DNA of 64,000 nucleotides from Streptacidiphilus carbonis (lineage in GTDB: Bacteria; Actinomycetota; Actinomycetes; Streptomycetales; Streptomycetaceae). Position 1 is the stretch's first letter; each line of letters begins with the position of its first letter. Of the stretch, positions 32,701 through 39,281 are shown piece by piece. The notes under the pieces were generated by a model. It was not told the DNA's origin. It saw only the letters and a program-made list of their open reading frames with translations, and searched no databases. The translations under genes and the position numbers were made by a program. The stretch spans positions 1-64,000 of the forward strand of contig NZ_BBPM01000010.1 in the NCBI RefSeq assembly GCF_000787775.1. The letters are read 5' to 3'.

Positions 32701-34950
32701 GGAAGGACCGTTCACGGCGGCCAACTCCACGCCGTCCACGCCCCCCAGAGCCGCGAGCATCTCTGCCTCGGTGGCCTGGACGGCGGCCATCGCCCCACCC
32801 TCGGGCAGCGCCTGCATCAACCGTCCCCGTGCCGCCACCAACCGGCAGGCGTCGGCCAGGCTGAGCACTCCGGCGGCGTGGGCCGCCGCGATCTCGCCCA
32901 CCGAGTGACCGGCCACCGCGTCCGGCACGATCCCGGCCGCCGCCAGCACGGCCACCAGCCCGGCCTCCACCGCGAACAGCCCGGCCTGGGCGAAGACGGT
33001 CCGGTCCGCGCGCTCGTCCTCGCCCTCGCCGAGCACGACCTCCCGGACCCGCAGCCCGAGCTCGGCCTCCAGCAGGGCACACGCCTGGTCGAACACCGAG
33101 GCGAAGACCGGAGACGCCGCGTACAGGTCCCGCCCCATCCCGGCCCGCTGCGCCCCCTGTCCGGCGAACAGGAAACCCACCCGGCTGCTGCCGCCGGGCG
33201 GGACCGCGCCCGACACCACCTCTGGGGCCGGATCGTCGGCGGCCACCGCGGCCAGGCCGGACGTCAGTTCGCCGAGGTCCGCGCCGAGAATCACGGCGCG
33301 GTGCTCGAACATCGACCGGGTGGTCGCCAGCGACCAGCCGAGATCGGTGGCGCGGGACTCCTCATCGGGTTCGGGCCGGTTCGCGACGAACGCGGCCAGC
33401 CTCCCGGCCTGGGCCGACAGCCCGGCGGCGGACCTGCCCGAGACCAGCCAGGCGGCCGGAGCCCCCGTCAGCACCGACAGGGCCGCGGCCGGGGCGTCCT
33501 CGGGCACCGCAGTGTGCTCGCCGACGTCCTCGGTCGGGCTCTCCTCCCCGGCCACCCGCCCGATCCCGGCCGGGTTCTCCTCCAGGATCACGTGCGCGTT
33601 GGTGCCGCTCATCCCGAACGACGACACCCCGGCCCGGCGCGGCCGGTCGCCGGCGGGCCAGTCCACCGCCTCGGTCAGCAGCCGCACCCCGCCCGTCCAG
33701 TCCACGTGCGGTGACGGCTCGTCAGCGTGCAGGGTGCGCGGCAGGACGCCGTGCCGCAGGGCCAGCACCATCTTGATGAGCCCGGCCACCCCGGCCGCCG
33801 CCTGGGTGTGGCCGATGTTGGACTTCACCGATCCCGTCCACAGCGGGCGTTCGAGGTCCCGGTTCCGGCCGTAGGTGGCCAGCAGCGCCTGTGCCTCGAT
33901 CGGGTCGCCCAGCACCGTGCCGGTCCCGTGCGCCTCCACCGCGTCGATGTCGTCCGGGGACAGTCCCGCTCCGGCCAGCGCCGCCTGGATCACCCGCTGT
34001 TGGGAGGGCCCGTTGGGGGCGGTCAGGCCGTTCGAGGCGCCGTCCTGGTTCACCGCGCTGCCGCGGACCACCGCGAGGATCTCGTGTCCGTGCCGGCGGG
34101 CGTCCGAGAGCCGCTCCAGCACGACCATGCCCGCGCCCTCGGCCAGCCCCATGCCGTCGGCGCCGGCCGAGAACGGCTTGCACCGCCCGTCGGGTGCGAG
34201 CCCCAACTGCCGGCTGCCCCAGACGAACCAGGTGGGGCTCGCCAGTACGGTCACCGCCCCGGCCAGAGCCAGCCCGCAATCGCCGGAACGCAGCGCCTGG
34301 ACCGCGAGGTGCAGGGCGACGAGGGAGGACGAGCACGCCGTGTCCACCGAGACGGCCGGGCCTTCGAGGCCGAGGCTGAAGGCCACCCGGCCGGAGATGA
34401 CGCTGTTGGCGGTGCCGGTCAGAAGGTGGCTCTCCAGGCTGCCGTCACCGTCCTGGAGAGCGCTGCCGTAGCCGGAGAGACTGGCGCCGGCGAACACACC
34501 GGTGGACGAGCCCCGCAGGGACCCGGGGTCGATGCCGGCCCGTTCCAGGGCCTCCCACGACGTCTCCAGCAGCAACCGCTGCTGCGGGTCCATGGCCAGG
34601 GCCTCGCGCGGGCTGATGCCGAAGAACCCGGGGTCGAACTCCCCCGCGCCGTGGACGAAACCGCCCGACCGCACGTTCGAGGTCCCGGGATGGGCCGGGT
34701 CGGGGTCGTAGAGGCCGTCCAGGTCCCAGCCGCGGGTGCCCGGGAGCCCGGAGACGGCGTCCGTGCCCGCCGTGAGCAGCTCCCACAGCTGTTCCGGGGC
34801 CTGCACTCCGCCGGGGAACCGGCAGCCCATGCCGATGATCGCGACCGGTTCCCGGCTCTGCTCCTCCAGCTCCCGCAGCCGACGGCGCGTCTGCCGGAGA
34901 TTGACGGTCGCCAGTTTCAGGTAATCGCGGAGCTTTTCCTCGTTAGACAT
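20752..34950 (-). CDS. Modular type I polyketide synthase, three KS-AT-KR-ACP modules (first KR apparently inactive)
   Basis: A 4,732-residue PKS and the first gene of the PKS transcript in this window. Order: docking helix (1-33); module 1 KS ~34, AT ~588, KR ~1232, ACP ~1544; module 2 KS ~1610, AT ~2150, KR ~2729, ACP ~3050; module 3 KS ~3113, AT ~3658, KR ~4289, ACP ~4606 (GADSL); C-terminal docking ~4650-4732. Its first KS has a normal active Cys (TACSS), so it is an extender and not a KSQ loading module; the docking helix implies an upstream PKS elsewhere. AT1 and AT3 carry HAFHS (malonyl); AT2 carries FVAHS in a GHSQGE (branched-unit type) framework. KR1 lacks the catalytic Tyr (Ser at residue ~1382) and has GDADTIG in place of GGTGxxG, so it should leave a ketone. 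KR2 is B-like and KR3 is A-type (Trp). Module 2 lacks the usual ~50-residue dimerisation element before the KR. Confidence 0.97.
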   Translation of the reverse strand: MSNEEKLRDYLKLATVNLRQTRRRLRELEEQSREPVAIIGMGCRFPGGVQAPEQLWELLTAGTDAVSGLPGTRGWDLDGLYDPDPAHPGTSNVRSGGFVHGAGEFDPGFFGISPREALAMDPQQRLLLETSWEALERAGIDPGSLRGSSTGVFAGASLSGYGSALQDGDGSLESHLLTGTANSVISGRVAFSLGLEGPAVSVDTACSSSLVALHLAVQALRSGDCGLALAGAVTVLASPTWFVWGSRQLGLAPDGRCKPFSAGADGMGLAEGAGMVVLERLSDARRHGHEILAVVRGSAVNQDGASNGLTAPNGPSQQRVIQAALAGAGLSPDDIDAVEAHGTGTVLGDPIEAQALLATYGRNRDLERPLWTGSVKSNIGHTQAAAGVAGLIKMVLALRHGVLPRTLHADEPSPHVDWTGGVRLLTEAVDWPAGDRPRRAGVSSFGMSGTNAHVILEENPAGIGRVAGEESPTEDVGEHTAVPEDAPAAALSVLTGAPAAWLVSGRSAAGLSAQAGRLAAFVANRPEPDEESRATDLGWSLATTRSMFEHRAVILGADLGELTSGLAAVAADDPAPEVVSGAVPPGGSSRVGFLFAGQGAQRAGMGRDLYAASPVFASVFDQACALLEAELGLRVREVVLGEGEDERADRTVFAQAGLFAVEAGLVAVLAAAGIVPDAVAGHSVGEIAAAHAAGVLSLADACRLVAARGRLMQALPEGGAMAAVQATEAEMLAALGGVDGVELAAVNGPSSVVVSGDAEAVEELVGTWRERGRRVRRLRVSHAFHSARMDPVLDELAAVASGLEHSAPTVTWAGALTGELVTSADPGYWTEQARRPVRFADAVTALADQGVTVFIEIGPDMTLSALGPAVLAGPETDGGGAQESAPGAEFIPLLRPNTPVPESVLTAFARAHVRGVAVDWAAVLPAGRRVELPTYAFAHQQFWARSGPSGGATGDGASSEAERRFWAAVEQGDLATLGGLPTVDGSRPFSEVLPALWSWRQRERGEARTASWRYRTVWEPVSVPGAARLSGTWLVVGDPAVDGLSAEHLSLLSSRGAQPVLVEVASEGLGREGLAARIVESLTGGGADGSPAVAGVLSLLALNETPRQDFPAVPAGLAGTLTLVQALGDAGVQAPLWVLTREAMATRPDEVAAGPVQSQVWGLGRVVALEHPERWGGLVDLPAVLDEPAAERLAAVLAGCGEDQVAIRGAGILGRRLVRASPARDGVEPWTTRGTALVTGDADTIGGTTASWLAERGLRHLVLAGRSGPSAPGAAELAAGLAGAGTAVSVLAADIAGRDTTAGLLDRLGRTGPPLTAVFHTAGAEQTTAVADTAVADLAEVLGEKAVGARWLDELTGTVDLDTFVVFSSISATWGSGRQAGSAAANAFLDAVAESRHGRGLPATSIAWGPWANRDGDDGRQMQRRGLGLMDPAEAIRALGQALDLADTSVTVADVDWARFAATFTLRRPSPLIAALPEVSRSLAEADAGSAAPVSGTSLGRQLVGLPEAEQIRILLDLTRARIAAVLGHASIDDVQADRAFSDLGFDSLTAVELRDRLAAATGLRLPATLVFDYPTPMATAGFLRSRLTGSAANAEGTADLLGPAAPGEPIAIVGIGCRFPGGVDTPEGLWELLAAGADVIGEFPHNRGWNTDELFDLDPDREGTSHIRSGGFLHAADEFDPGFFGISPREALTMDPQQRLLLETSWEALERASIDPASLRGSRTGVFAGGTFSRYGADQPEGALDGGLVTGTATSVLSGRVSYTLGLEGPALTVDTACSSGLVALHLAAQALRSGECTLALAGAAFVTASPVMFTDFSRQLGLAPDGRCKAFAAGADGMGVAEGAGMLVLERLSDARRKGHRVLALVAGSAVNQDGASNGLTAPNGPSQQRVIRAALASARVSAAEVDAVEAHGTGTPLGDPIEAQALLASYGQDRPEGLPLWLGSVKSNIGHAQQAAGAAGLIKMVLALQHGMLPRTLHAQERSPHVDWSAGDVRLLTEAREWSPGERPRRAGVSAFGISGTNAHVILEEAPAGEPASVVDAAGPVLPVLSDVPPVWLMSSRSEAGLTAQARKLAAFAADRPQLDPMEVAWSLATTRSAFEYRAVVLGADRSGPAVGLGALIAGERSPGAVSGVVSRSGKTAFVFPGQGTQWVGMGREMLASSPVFAAQLAECARALGPHVDWVLEDVLLGRASAPGLERADVVQPVLWAVMVSLAALWEAAGVRPDAVVGHSQGEIAAACVAGILSLEDAAMVVAVRSRALSALAASAGMLSVVMPVASVEDLLAAEEGWTERLSVAAVNGPATTVVSGDLDALDAFERELSARRVLRWRIPQTDFVAHSVRVEELREGLVRELASIRPQPGRVALFSTVTGRQVDGAELDAGYWYANVRERVRFQDATTALAAAGCRTFVEVSPHPVLTSAIAETLDEAAVAGVPVITGTVDREDAGAARFLTALARLHVHGVDIDWARVLPAGRVVELPTYAFQRQQYWLHPAHPRPTPARRSDASVIEDWRYRVSWAPVTEPAPARLSGTWLVVTGASDAPRAEAVTRALTGHGAQVREIAADGWERQTLADRIRSATGEVPVAGVLSLLALDETPLPGRPSVPVGLAGTLVLVQALGDAGSTAPLWVATSGAVATAPDEALTSPVQAQVWGLSRVTALEHPDRWGGLVDLPTDLDRPAAARLAAVLAGCDEDQVAIRPGGIRGRRLVRAPRPSRDGRPWSTRGSVLITGGTGAIGRHVARWLADRDAARVVLVSRSGPGAAGSAALAAELALRGTAVEVLAGDTADRADLIGLLDRIPATGPALTAVMHTAGVVDNGVLDRLDPARLDPVLAAKAGSAALLDELTAALDLDAFVLFSSASATFGAGGQGNYAAANAFLDALAENRGARGLPALSVAWGPWAGGGVAQASEATRQRLSRNRWEVLMEPQLAVQALADALGGADSALTVMDIDWSRIGSVGGEHEMQRAPLLRDLPEVQRMAAADGVAASDGARGAKDELVGQLAVLPRAGQEQRLTVLVQTVAAEVLAYPSPEAVEAGRAFSDLGFDSLTAVELRNRLSIAVGLRLPASLLFDHPTPTALAEHLRAELLGDGSAGEVRVAPATVAADGDPIAIVGMGCRFPGGVRTPDQLWELLISGTDAISGFPADRGWDLDRLYHSDPGHSGTTYVRAGGFVHEAGQFDPGFFGISPREALAMDPQQRLLLQTSWEALERAGIQPASLRGSQTGVFTGGYSSGYAAVGQQTGADGAAGLEGHLMAGNATSVISGRVAYTLGLEGPAVTMDTACSSSLVALHLAAQALRSGECTLALAGGVTIMATPWDLVVFSRQRGLAPDGRSKAFGADADGMGMAEGVGMLVLERLSDARRHGHEVLALIRGSATNQDGASNGLTAPNGPSQQRVIRAALANARLSPAEVDAVEAHGTGTPLGDPIEAQALLATYGQDRPDGRPLWLGSVKSNIGHTQAAAGVAGVMKMVLALRHRKLPRSLHSDAPSPQVDWSAGAVRLLSETVDWPTNGRPRRAGVSAFGISGTNAHTIIEEAPGVPVEPYPAVGPSRPAVLDGAPRAWLVSGRTAAGLQAQAGRLAEFVSARAEADPADLGDIGWSLATSRSAFEHRAVVLGADRWTLSTGLAALAAGGSASSVVSGAVPAARPRVGFLFAGQGAQRAGMGRELYAASPVFAAAFDEVCELLEAELQLPIRQVVLADQDMEDERADRTVYAQTGLFAVEVGLVALLAAAGVVPDAVAGHSVGEIAAAHAAGVLTLADASRLVAARARLMQELPAGGAMGAVEAGEAEVSESLDGVAGVGIAAVNGPSAVVVSGDSEAVDQVLETWRERGRRVRRLRVSHAFHSARMDPVLTGLAAVAAELEHRVPTVTWAGACDGTILATPGPDYWPAQARQPVRFADAVAALADQRVTVFIEIGPDGTLSAMGPNALPDAAEPVFVPLLRARTAAADSVLTALARAHVRGIGVDWSAVLPAGNRVELPTYAFAEQRFWPLGPHKLRLGPATGSGGEDVGGAAEARFWAAVESGDRSALSDTLAVDGRQLDGLLPALASWRRRERDRSATDGWRYRVSWAPVPDPEPVALSGTWLVVTGPDGGESAERCVQALTGHGAEAVVTRITADGTTREALAAELGRVDTSGLGGVLSLLVLDETSLPDRPMVTEGLAATLTLIQALGDAQVQAPLWVLTSGAVAADPGEPLTRPLQAQAWGLGRVVGLEHPERWGGLVDLPTVLDDRAADRLCAVLAGCGEDQVALRGAGMRGRRLVRAPQPEPDGTWTPTGTVLITGGTGSIGGHTARWLAGLGAPRVLLTSRSGAVAPGAVGLAVELATAGTEVGIVSADVGCRADVAGLLDRIAAGGPPPLTAVMHAAGAGQATALQDTTVAELAEMAAVKTAGTMHLDELTQGLDLEAFVLFSSISATWGSGLQPGYAAVNAFLDALAENRRSRGLAATSVAWGPWDGGGMSDREGKAQMVRRGLRLLDPELGIRALGQALDAGEALLTVAGVDWAAFAPPFTLRRPSPLIESLPEVAQALTGGETGAVDPGGTTTGSALAEELLLLDRAEQDQRLVELVRTEAAGVLSYPSADDVAADRAFSELGADSLTAVELRDRLGAVTGLRLSATLLFDYTTPSAVAGHLRTVLVPEAVSPSGPVLAELDRLDGLLSAAAGEDGDAARITARLDAVVARWKEIAAGSRAASVAEDLDSSSDQEVFDFIGKELGIH

Positions 34951-35070
34951 TCAGTCGCCATTCCCTGATCGCCGTCGGCGTGGCTCGACGCCGCTGAATC
35001 AATATCCAAAGAAGGTTTTTCTTCGCGAGAAACCAGAGATACGGCCGACCTGCGAACATCATTCGGCAGG

Positions 35071-35100
35071 ATGCTAACCGGGGCGACAGAATCCGTGCAA
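35071..35100 (-). promoter_or_regulatory. Predicted sigma-70-like promoter of the PKS operon
   Basis: Reading leftward, TTGCAC (35100-35095) and TAGCAT (35076-35071) are separated by 18 bp, close to the actinomycete housekeeping consensus TTGAC(N)/TAGNNT. It would give a leader of roughly 110 nt before the ATG at 34950 and would drive all three PKS genes. The region 34951-35100 is clearly less GC-rich than the surrounding genes, as expected of a promoter and leader. No experimental support is available here. Confidence 0.5.
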
Positions 35101-35136
35101 CCTTCGCCGGCGGACGCCCCGAACAGCGGCAGCCGT

Positions 35137-35165
35137 GTTCAACCGAGGAATTGCATCAGTTGAAC
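35137..35165. promoter_or_regulatory. Inverted repeat GTTCAAC-N15-GTTGAAC, copy 1 (candidate operator)
   Basis: Arms GTTCAAC (35137-35143) and GTTGAAC (35159-35165) are exactly complementary and lie 22 bp apart start to start, about two helical turns. It sits ~40 bp upstream of the predicted PKS -35 element, in the stretch between the small DUF5988-like gene and the PKS promoter. An identical pair with identical spacing occurs 78 bp to the right. The arrangement suggests a dimeric regulator site; the regulator is not identifiable from this window. Confidence 0.5.
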
Positions 35166-35205
35166 AGCGGCCGCAGCGGAAAACCCCGGTCAGTGCGTAT
35201 CCGGG

Positions 35206-35252
35206 GGCGGCGGCGTTCAACTGTGCATTTTCCGCAGTTGAACGCCGCCGCC
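35206..35252. terminator. Perfect 18-bp hairpin containing copy 2 of GTTCAAC-N15-GTTGAAC
   Basis: The arms 35206-35223 and 35235-35252 are perfectly complementary over 18 bp around an 11-nt loop. It begins five bases after the stop codon of the leftward small gene, so it fits an intrinsic terminator for that gene (no T-run, as is common in actinomycetes). The centre of the stem also contains GTTCAAC (35215-35221) and GTTGAAC (35237-35243) with the same N15 spacing as the copy at 35137. It may therefore be an operator as well as, or instead of, a terminator. Confidence 0.6.
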
Positions 35253-35256
35253 ACGG

Positions 35257-35487
35257 TCACTCGGCGATCTCGGTCCGGGCCACCCAGCGGTAGACCACGA
35301 AGTGGCCGGACTGCTCGTCGGTGCGCTCGAAGTGCTCGTAGCCTCCGTAGTACGGGAGTTTGATCTTCTCCAGCCCGGCCTCGACCAGCTGTTCGCGCCG
35401 GTCGGTCGGTATGTCGGCCGGACCGCCCTCCAACAGAGCGTCCAGCTGCCCGGAATACCTGTCCAGGGACGAGGTCTCGTCTTTCAT
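35257..35487 (-). CDS. Small DUF5988-like protein, unknown function
   Basis: A 76-residue acidic protein with no signal peptide or membrane segment. The order of its motifs (LEGGPADIP near residue 19, KIKLP, GYEHFERT, YRW, and a terminal RT.IAE) matches what I know of the small actinobacterial DUF5988 proteins, often found beside natural-product genes. Their biochemical role is unknown. The ATG is preceded by GGAAG about 10 nt upstream. It lies between the PKS operon (same strand, downstream, behind a strong hairpin) and the divergent NRPS gene, so it probably shares the cluster's regulation. The family assignment is from memory of the motif pattern and is not a search result. Confidence 0.75.
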   Translation of the reverse strand: MKDETSSLDRYSGQLDALLEGGPADIPTDRREQLVEAGLEKIKLPYYGGYEHFERTDEQSGHFVVYRWVARTEIAE

Positions 35488-35724
35488 GCCAGCCCACTTC
35501 CTTCATCGCGCAGGAAAGGAACATCGGTCACCGTCCGGACAACAGGATGGCGTATCGGGGCGTTCTTGAACACGTCCGCCCGCTGTACACAGTCAGCGGT
35601 GCCGGAGCTATGCTGCGTTCGGCGACATCATTGACTTCGCTGGCACCGGAATTCCACATCCGCACGGCGCGGGAGTCGTCCACCGCCATCTTCGGTACCT
35701 GGCATCCCAGCCTTGGAGGACTCC

Positions 35725-38700
35725 GTGAAAACCTCAGCCCCGTCGTACACCCGACGTATCGGGCCGGATGAGTGGACGTACATCGGAATGGGTATCCCGA
35801 ATGTCTGTCAGCACGTCTTCGAGGGCGAAGGTGAGCTGACCGCCGAGGCTCTCGCCGCAGCCGTGGAGAAGGCGGGTGACGCCTGTCCCGGCACGCGCCT
35901 GCGCCGGAAGAGGCGGAGCTGGATCGACAGCGGCGTCGCTCCGGCCGTGCGCGTGGTGAACCTTGAGCCGGGAGAGGACCTCTTCTCCCACCCCGCCCTG
36001 CAGACGACGCTCAACGACGGCGGAGCGACCTGCGAGGTCCTGTTCGTCCCGGACGAGGCCGCAGGGACCGACGCCGACGGCGCCGCCACACCGGGGCGGC
36101 CGCTGCAGCTGGTCTTTCGCGGCTTCCACGGGATCACCGACGCGCGCGGCATGCTGCTGTGGGCAGCCAACGTCTTCCAGGCCCTGCGCGGCGAGGAGCC
36201 GCAGGGTGCGCCCTCCACCGTCAACACCAGCGAGTTTCTGAAGCAGCTGATGCCCGAGGGCCTGCCGCCCATCCAGGGCGGCATGGGCAAGGCGGAGTGG
36301 ACCACGCCGATGGCGCCGATTCCACGGGGGCGGCGCGGCCACATCTGGCGGCGGCGGACGGTCAGCGGCAACCAGGCCGCGGTCACGGCCAAGGTGATCG
36401 CCGCCATTGCCGCCGCGACTCCGGACAGTCCCGCGAGCCGGTTCTTCGTCCCCGTCGACCTGCGCCGCCACCAGCCCGATCTGCGCACCACGGGCTGGCT
36501 GTCACTGGCCGTCAACCTCGATGTCAAGCCGGGCACCGGCTGGGAGCAGGTGCATCAGGAACTGCTGACCGGGCTGGCCGAGCGCCGGGAGTTCACCCTG
36601 CGCACCGCCCCCTGGCTGCTGAGGATGCCCCTACCGCTGATCCGTGTGTTCGGCGACGGCATGGAGGACACCGCGCGCCGCAAGGAGCTCTACATGGGCA
36701 CCGCGTTCGTCACCAGCATGGGATCGGTCGATCTGGCGGACTACAGCGCCGACTCCTTCCGGGCCTCGACGGTGTACATCCTCGGCGGGTCGGGCCCGTC
36801 GGCGCCCCCCGGCATCGACGTCATCGAGAGCTTCGGCCGCACCGAGATCGTGCTCACCTGGCGGAACGTGCCCGGAGCGGTCGAGCGGATGGACGCCCTG
36901 CTCGACGTGATCGTCGAAGCGCTGTCCCCGCGGTCCGATCGCGAGCCGGCCGCCAACCGCACCGAACGGGAGCCGGCGCCTTCACGGTCGCTGGTCCAGC
37001 TCTTCCGCGACCAGGTCGAGCGCTCACCCGAGGCGATCGCCCTGACCGGCCCGGAGGGCGACCTGACCTACCGTGAGCTGAGTCTCCATTCGAACGCGGT
37101 CGCAGCCGAACTGCGTGCCCGGGGCGTCGGCCGCGGTGACGTCGTGGGCGTGCTCTCGGAGCGGACGCCGGCCGCCATCGCCGGGATCTGGGGGATTCTT
37201 CGCGCCGGGGCCGCCTATCTGCCGCTCGACGTCCAGCATCCGGACGCGCGACTGGCGGGCCTGCTCGCCGACTCGGGCGCCCGGTACTGCCTGGCGCAGG
37301 CACCGCACCAGGACCGGGACCACCTCCCCGACGGCTGCGAGCCGATCAGCCTGGACGATCTGCTCAAGCCCACCGGAACCGACCCCGGCCCGGAACAGGA
37401 CGCCGACCTGCGTCCGGACGACCTCGCCTACGTCCTCTACACCTCGGGTTCCACCGGGCAGCCCAAGGGCGTCCAGATCGAGCACGGCAGCCTGCTCAAC
37501 TACCTGCGCTGGGGAGCCGAGGAGTTCGGGGTCGACGCCACCACCCGGCTCCCGCTGCTGACGTCACTGTCCTTCGACGTGTCGGGGACGTCGATCTTCC
37601 TTCCCCTGATCGCCGGCGGGACCGTCGTCCTGGTTCCGGAGCAGCCCAACCACCTCACCCTGCGCCGGCTGCTGGAGGAGTCCGGCGCGACCATGCTCAA
37701 CCTCACGCCGTCGCACCTGGAGCTGATCGGCCGTCTGGACATCGCGGCGACAGGGTTCCGCAGCATCGTGGTCGTCGGTGAGCAGCTACGGGTCGAGGTC
37801 GCCGCGCGGGCGCAGGAGATGTTCGGTCCGGGCTGCCGGATCATCAACGAGTACGGCCCGACCGAGGCCACGATCGGCTGCACCGCCCACACCTTCGATC
37901 CGGTGCGGGACGCCCACCGCGCGGCCGTTCCGATCGGCGTCCCCGCCCACAACACCCAGGTCCATCTGCTCGACGCCAACCGGCGGTTCGTGCCGACCGG
38001 CGAGGTGGGCGAGATGTACCTGGGCGGCGTCCAGCTGGCCCGCGGCTACCTGGGCCGGCCGGACCTGGACGCCGAACGCTTCCCCCGGCTGGCCGACGGT
38101 GCCCGCGTGTACCGGACCGGGGATCTGGCCCGCCGGCTTCCCGACGGGGGCCTGGAGTTCCTGGGCCGGATCGACGACCAGGTCAAGGTGCGCGGTCACC
38201 GGGTCGAGCCGGCCGAGGTGGCCGACACCCTGGAGAAGCATCCGGGCGTGGACCGCGCCGTGGTCGTGGCCAGGAGCCGTCCCGACGGCTCCGGTAAGGC
38301 CCTCTACGGCTACGTCCTGCTGAACTCCGAGGTAAGCCCGGAGGAGTTGCAGTCCCATGCCACCCGGCTGCTGCCCGCCTACATGGTTCCGGCGGCGACG
38401 TTCGTGGTGGACCGGATCCCCTACAGCGTCGCCGGCAAGGTGGACGTGCGCGCCCTCCCCGACCCCTTCGCCGACCGGGCGGACACCACGTCGACTGCTG
38501 CCGCCGCAGATCCGGCTCGGGACGGCATCGAGACCCGAGTCGCCCTGATCTGGTCGGGAGCCCTGGGGATCGACCCGAACCGGATCGACGCACACACCGA
38601 TTTCCACCAGCTCGGCGGCGACTCGCTGTCGCTGCTGACGATGCTGGCCGGCGTCTGCCGCGAGGTCCTGCCACCGCAGCTGGAGACCGAGTTCATGTCC

Positions 38701-38787
38701 CAACTGGGCCGGGTCATCGCGGAGCCGACCCTGGACACCGTGTCCGCAGTCGCCAGGGAGGTACTGGTACCGCACCAGGTCACCTGA
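35725..38787 (+). CDS. Stand-alone nonribosomal peptide synthetase: condensation-like, adenylation and carrier domains
   Basis: A 1,020-residue enzyme expected to activate an amino or related acid as the adenylate, load it on its own carrier domain and possibly condense or acylate it. Residues ~1-405 are a condensation-superfamily domain with a degenerate HHxxxDG motif (FHGITDARG near 135; His and Asp kept, Gly lost). The A domain (~420-910) shows TSGSTGQPKG (~572), NEYGPTEA (~711), YRTGDL and the GKVD of motif A10 (~903). A PCP follows with LGGDSL (~964). There is no thioesterase or epimerase. Aligned by eye, the pocket residues read roughly D-V-T-N-V-V-E-I-G-K, which I cannot assign to a substrate. 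The GTG start is chosen because GGAGGA lies 4 nt upstream; an in-frame TTG at 35713 overlaps that ribosome site. It is divergent from the PKS operon and plausibly supplies a starter, a side group or a terminal residue. Confidence 0.93.
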   Translation: MKTSAPSYTRRIGPDEWTYIGMGIPNVCQHVFEGEGELTAEALAAAVEKAGDACPGTRLRRKRRSWIDSGVAPAVRVVNLEPGEDLFSHPALQTTLNDGGATCEVLFVPDEAAGTDADGAATPGRPLQLVFRGFHGITDARGMLLWAANVFQALRGEEPQGAPSTVNTSEFLKQLMPEGLPPIQGGMGKAEWTTPMAPIPRGRRGHIWRRRTVSGNQAAVTAKVIAAIAAATPDSPASRFFVPVDLRRHQPDLRTTGWLSLAVNLDVKPGTGWEQVHQELLTGLAERREFTLRTAPWLLRMPLPLIRVFGDGMEDTARRKELYMGTAFVTSMGSVDLADYSADSFRASTVYILGGSGPSAPPGIDVIESFGRTEIVLTWRNVPGAVERMDALLDVIVEALSPRSDREPAANRTEREPAPSRSLVQLFRDQVERSPEAIALTGPEGDLTYRELSLHSNAVAAELRARGVGRGDVVGVLSERTPAAIAGIWGILRAGAAYLPLDVQHPDARLAGLLADSGARYCLAQAPHQDRDHLPDGCEPISLDDLLKPTGTDPGPEQDADLRPDDLAYVLYTSGSTGQPKGVQIEHGSLLNYLRWGAEEFGVDATTRLPLLTSLSFDVSGTSIFLPLIAGGTVVLVPEQPNHLTLRRLLEESGATMLNLTPSHLELIGRLDIAATGFRSIVVVGEQLRVEVAARAQEMFGPGCRIINEYGPTEATIGCTAHTFDPVRDAHRAAVPIGVPAHNTQVHLLDANRRFVPTGEVGEMYLGGVQLARGYLGRPDLDAERFPRLADGARVYRTGDLARRLPDGGLEFLGRIDDQVKVRGHRVEPAEVADTLEKHPGVDRAVVVARSRPDGSGKALYGYVLLNSEVSPEELQSHATRLLPAYMVPAATFVVDRIPYSVAGKVDVRALPDPFADRADTTSTAAAADPARDGIETRVALIWSGALGIDPNRIDAHTDFHQLGGDSLSLLTMLAGVCREVLPPQLETEFMSQLGRVIAEPTLDTVSAVAREVLVPHQVT

Positions 38788-39237
38788 TCGCGGAACCGCC
38801 GCCGATAGCCGCGCGTGGGGAAAAGTCCCGAGGAGGACGTCACCCGCGACGACACACCCGGCTGTTGGCACGCGGCCCCGGTCCGACTGAGGCTCAAGCG
38901 GTACGCGGGCGATCGGGTTCCGACCCCGTGCGCACCATCGCGGCGACGAAAACCTGATCCGCCGCCAGGCACGGCAATGAGCGGCTGCTCCCCCGCGACC
39001 GCGACGAGGACCGCTTCCCACCAGCCCCCGCAGGTAACGACCGCTCCGCTGCGGGAGGCGTCGCCGAGCCAGAGCACGTCACCAGGGGACGCCCTTCGTA
39101 GGAGGGTGGGACGGGGCCGATCGGCCGGGTTCCGGGCGCCGACCGGCGGGTTGGCCGGCTGCCGACGGGCAGTCAGAGTTGGGGCGTCGCGTTGCTTCGA
39201 CGCCGCTTGGAAGCACGCCCCGGACGCGACGCCGCGG

Positions 39238-39281
39238 GCCTCGGGGCTCCCGGCTTCTCACGGAGTCGGGAGCCCCGAGGC
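39238..39281. terminator. Probable intrinsic terminator hairpin
   Basis: A perfect 15-bp inverted repeat (39238-39252 against 39267-39281) flanks a 14-nt loop. The stem is GC-rich and stable. It lies 450 bp after the NRPS stop and 210 bp before the PadR start, so it may terminate read-through from the NRPS gene or a leftward transcript. Confidence 0.5.

Noticed and set aside
35215..35243. CRISPR-like or transposon-end interpretation of the perfect inverted repeat
   Set aside because: There is no spacer-repeat array, no transposase gene and no target-site duplication; terminator/operator is the simpler reading.
38900..39000. tRNA-like GGTTCCGACCC T-loop-like string
   Set aside because: No matching acceptor, D or anticodon stems could be folded around it.
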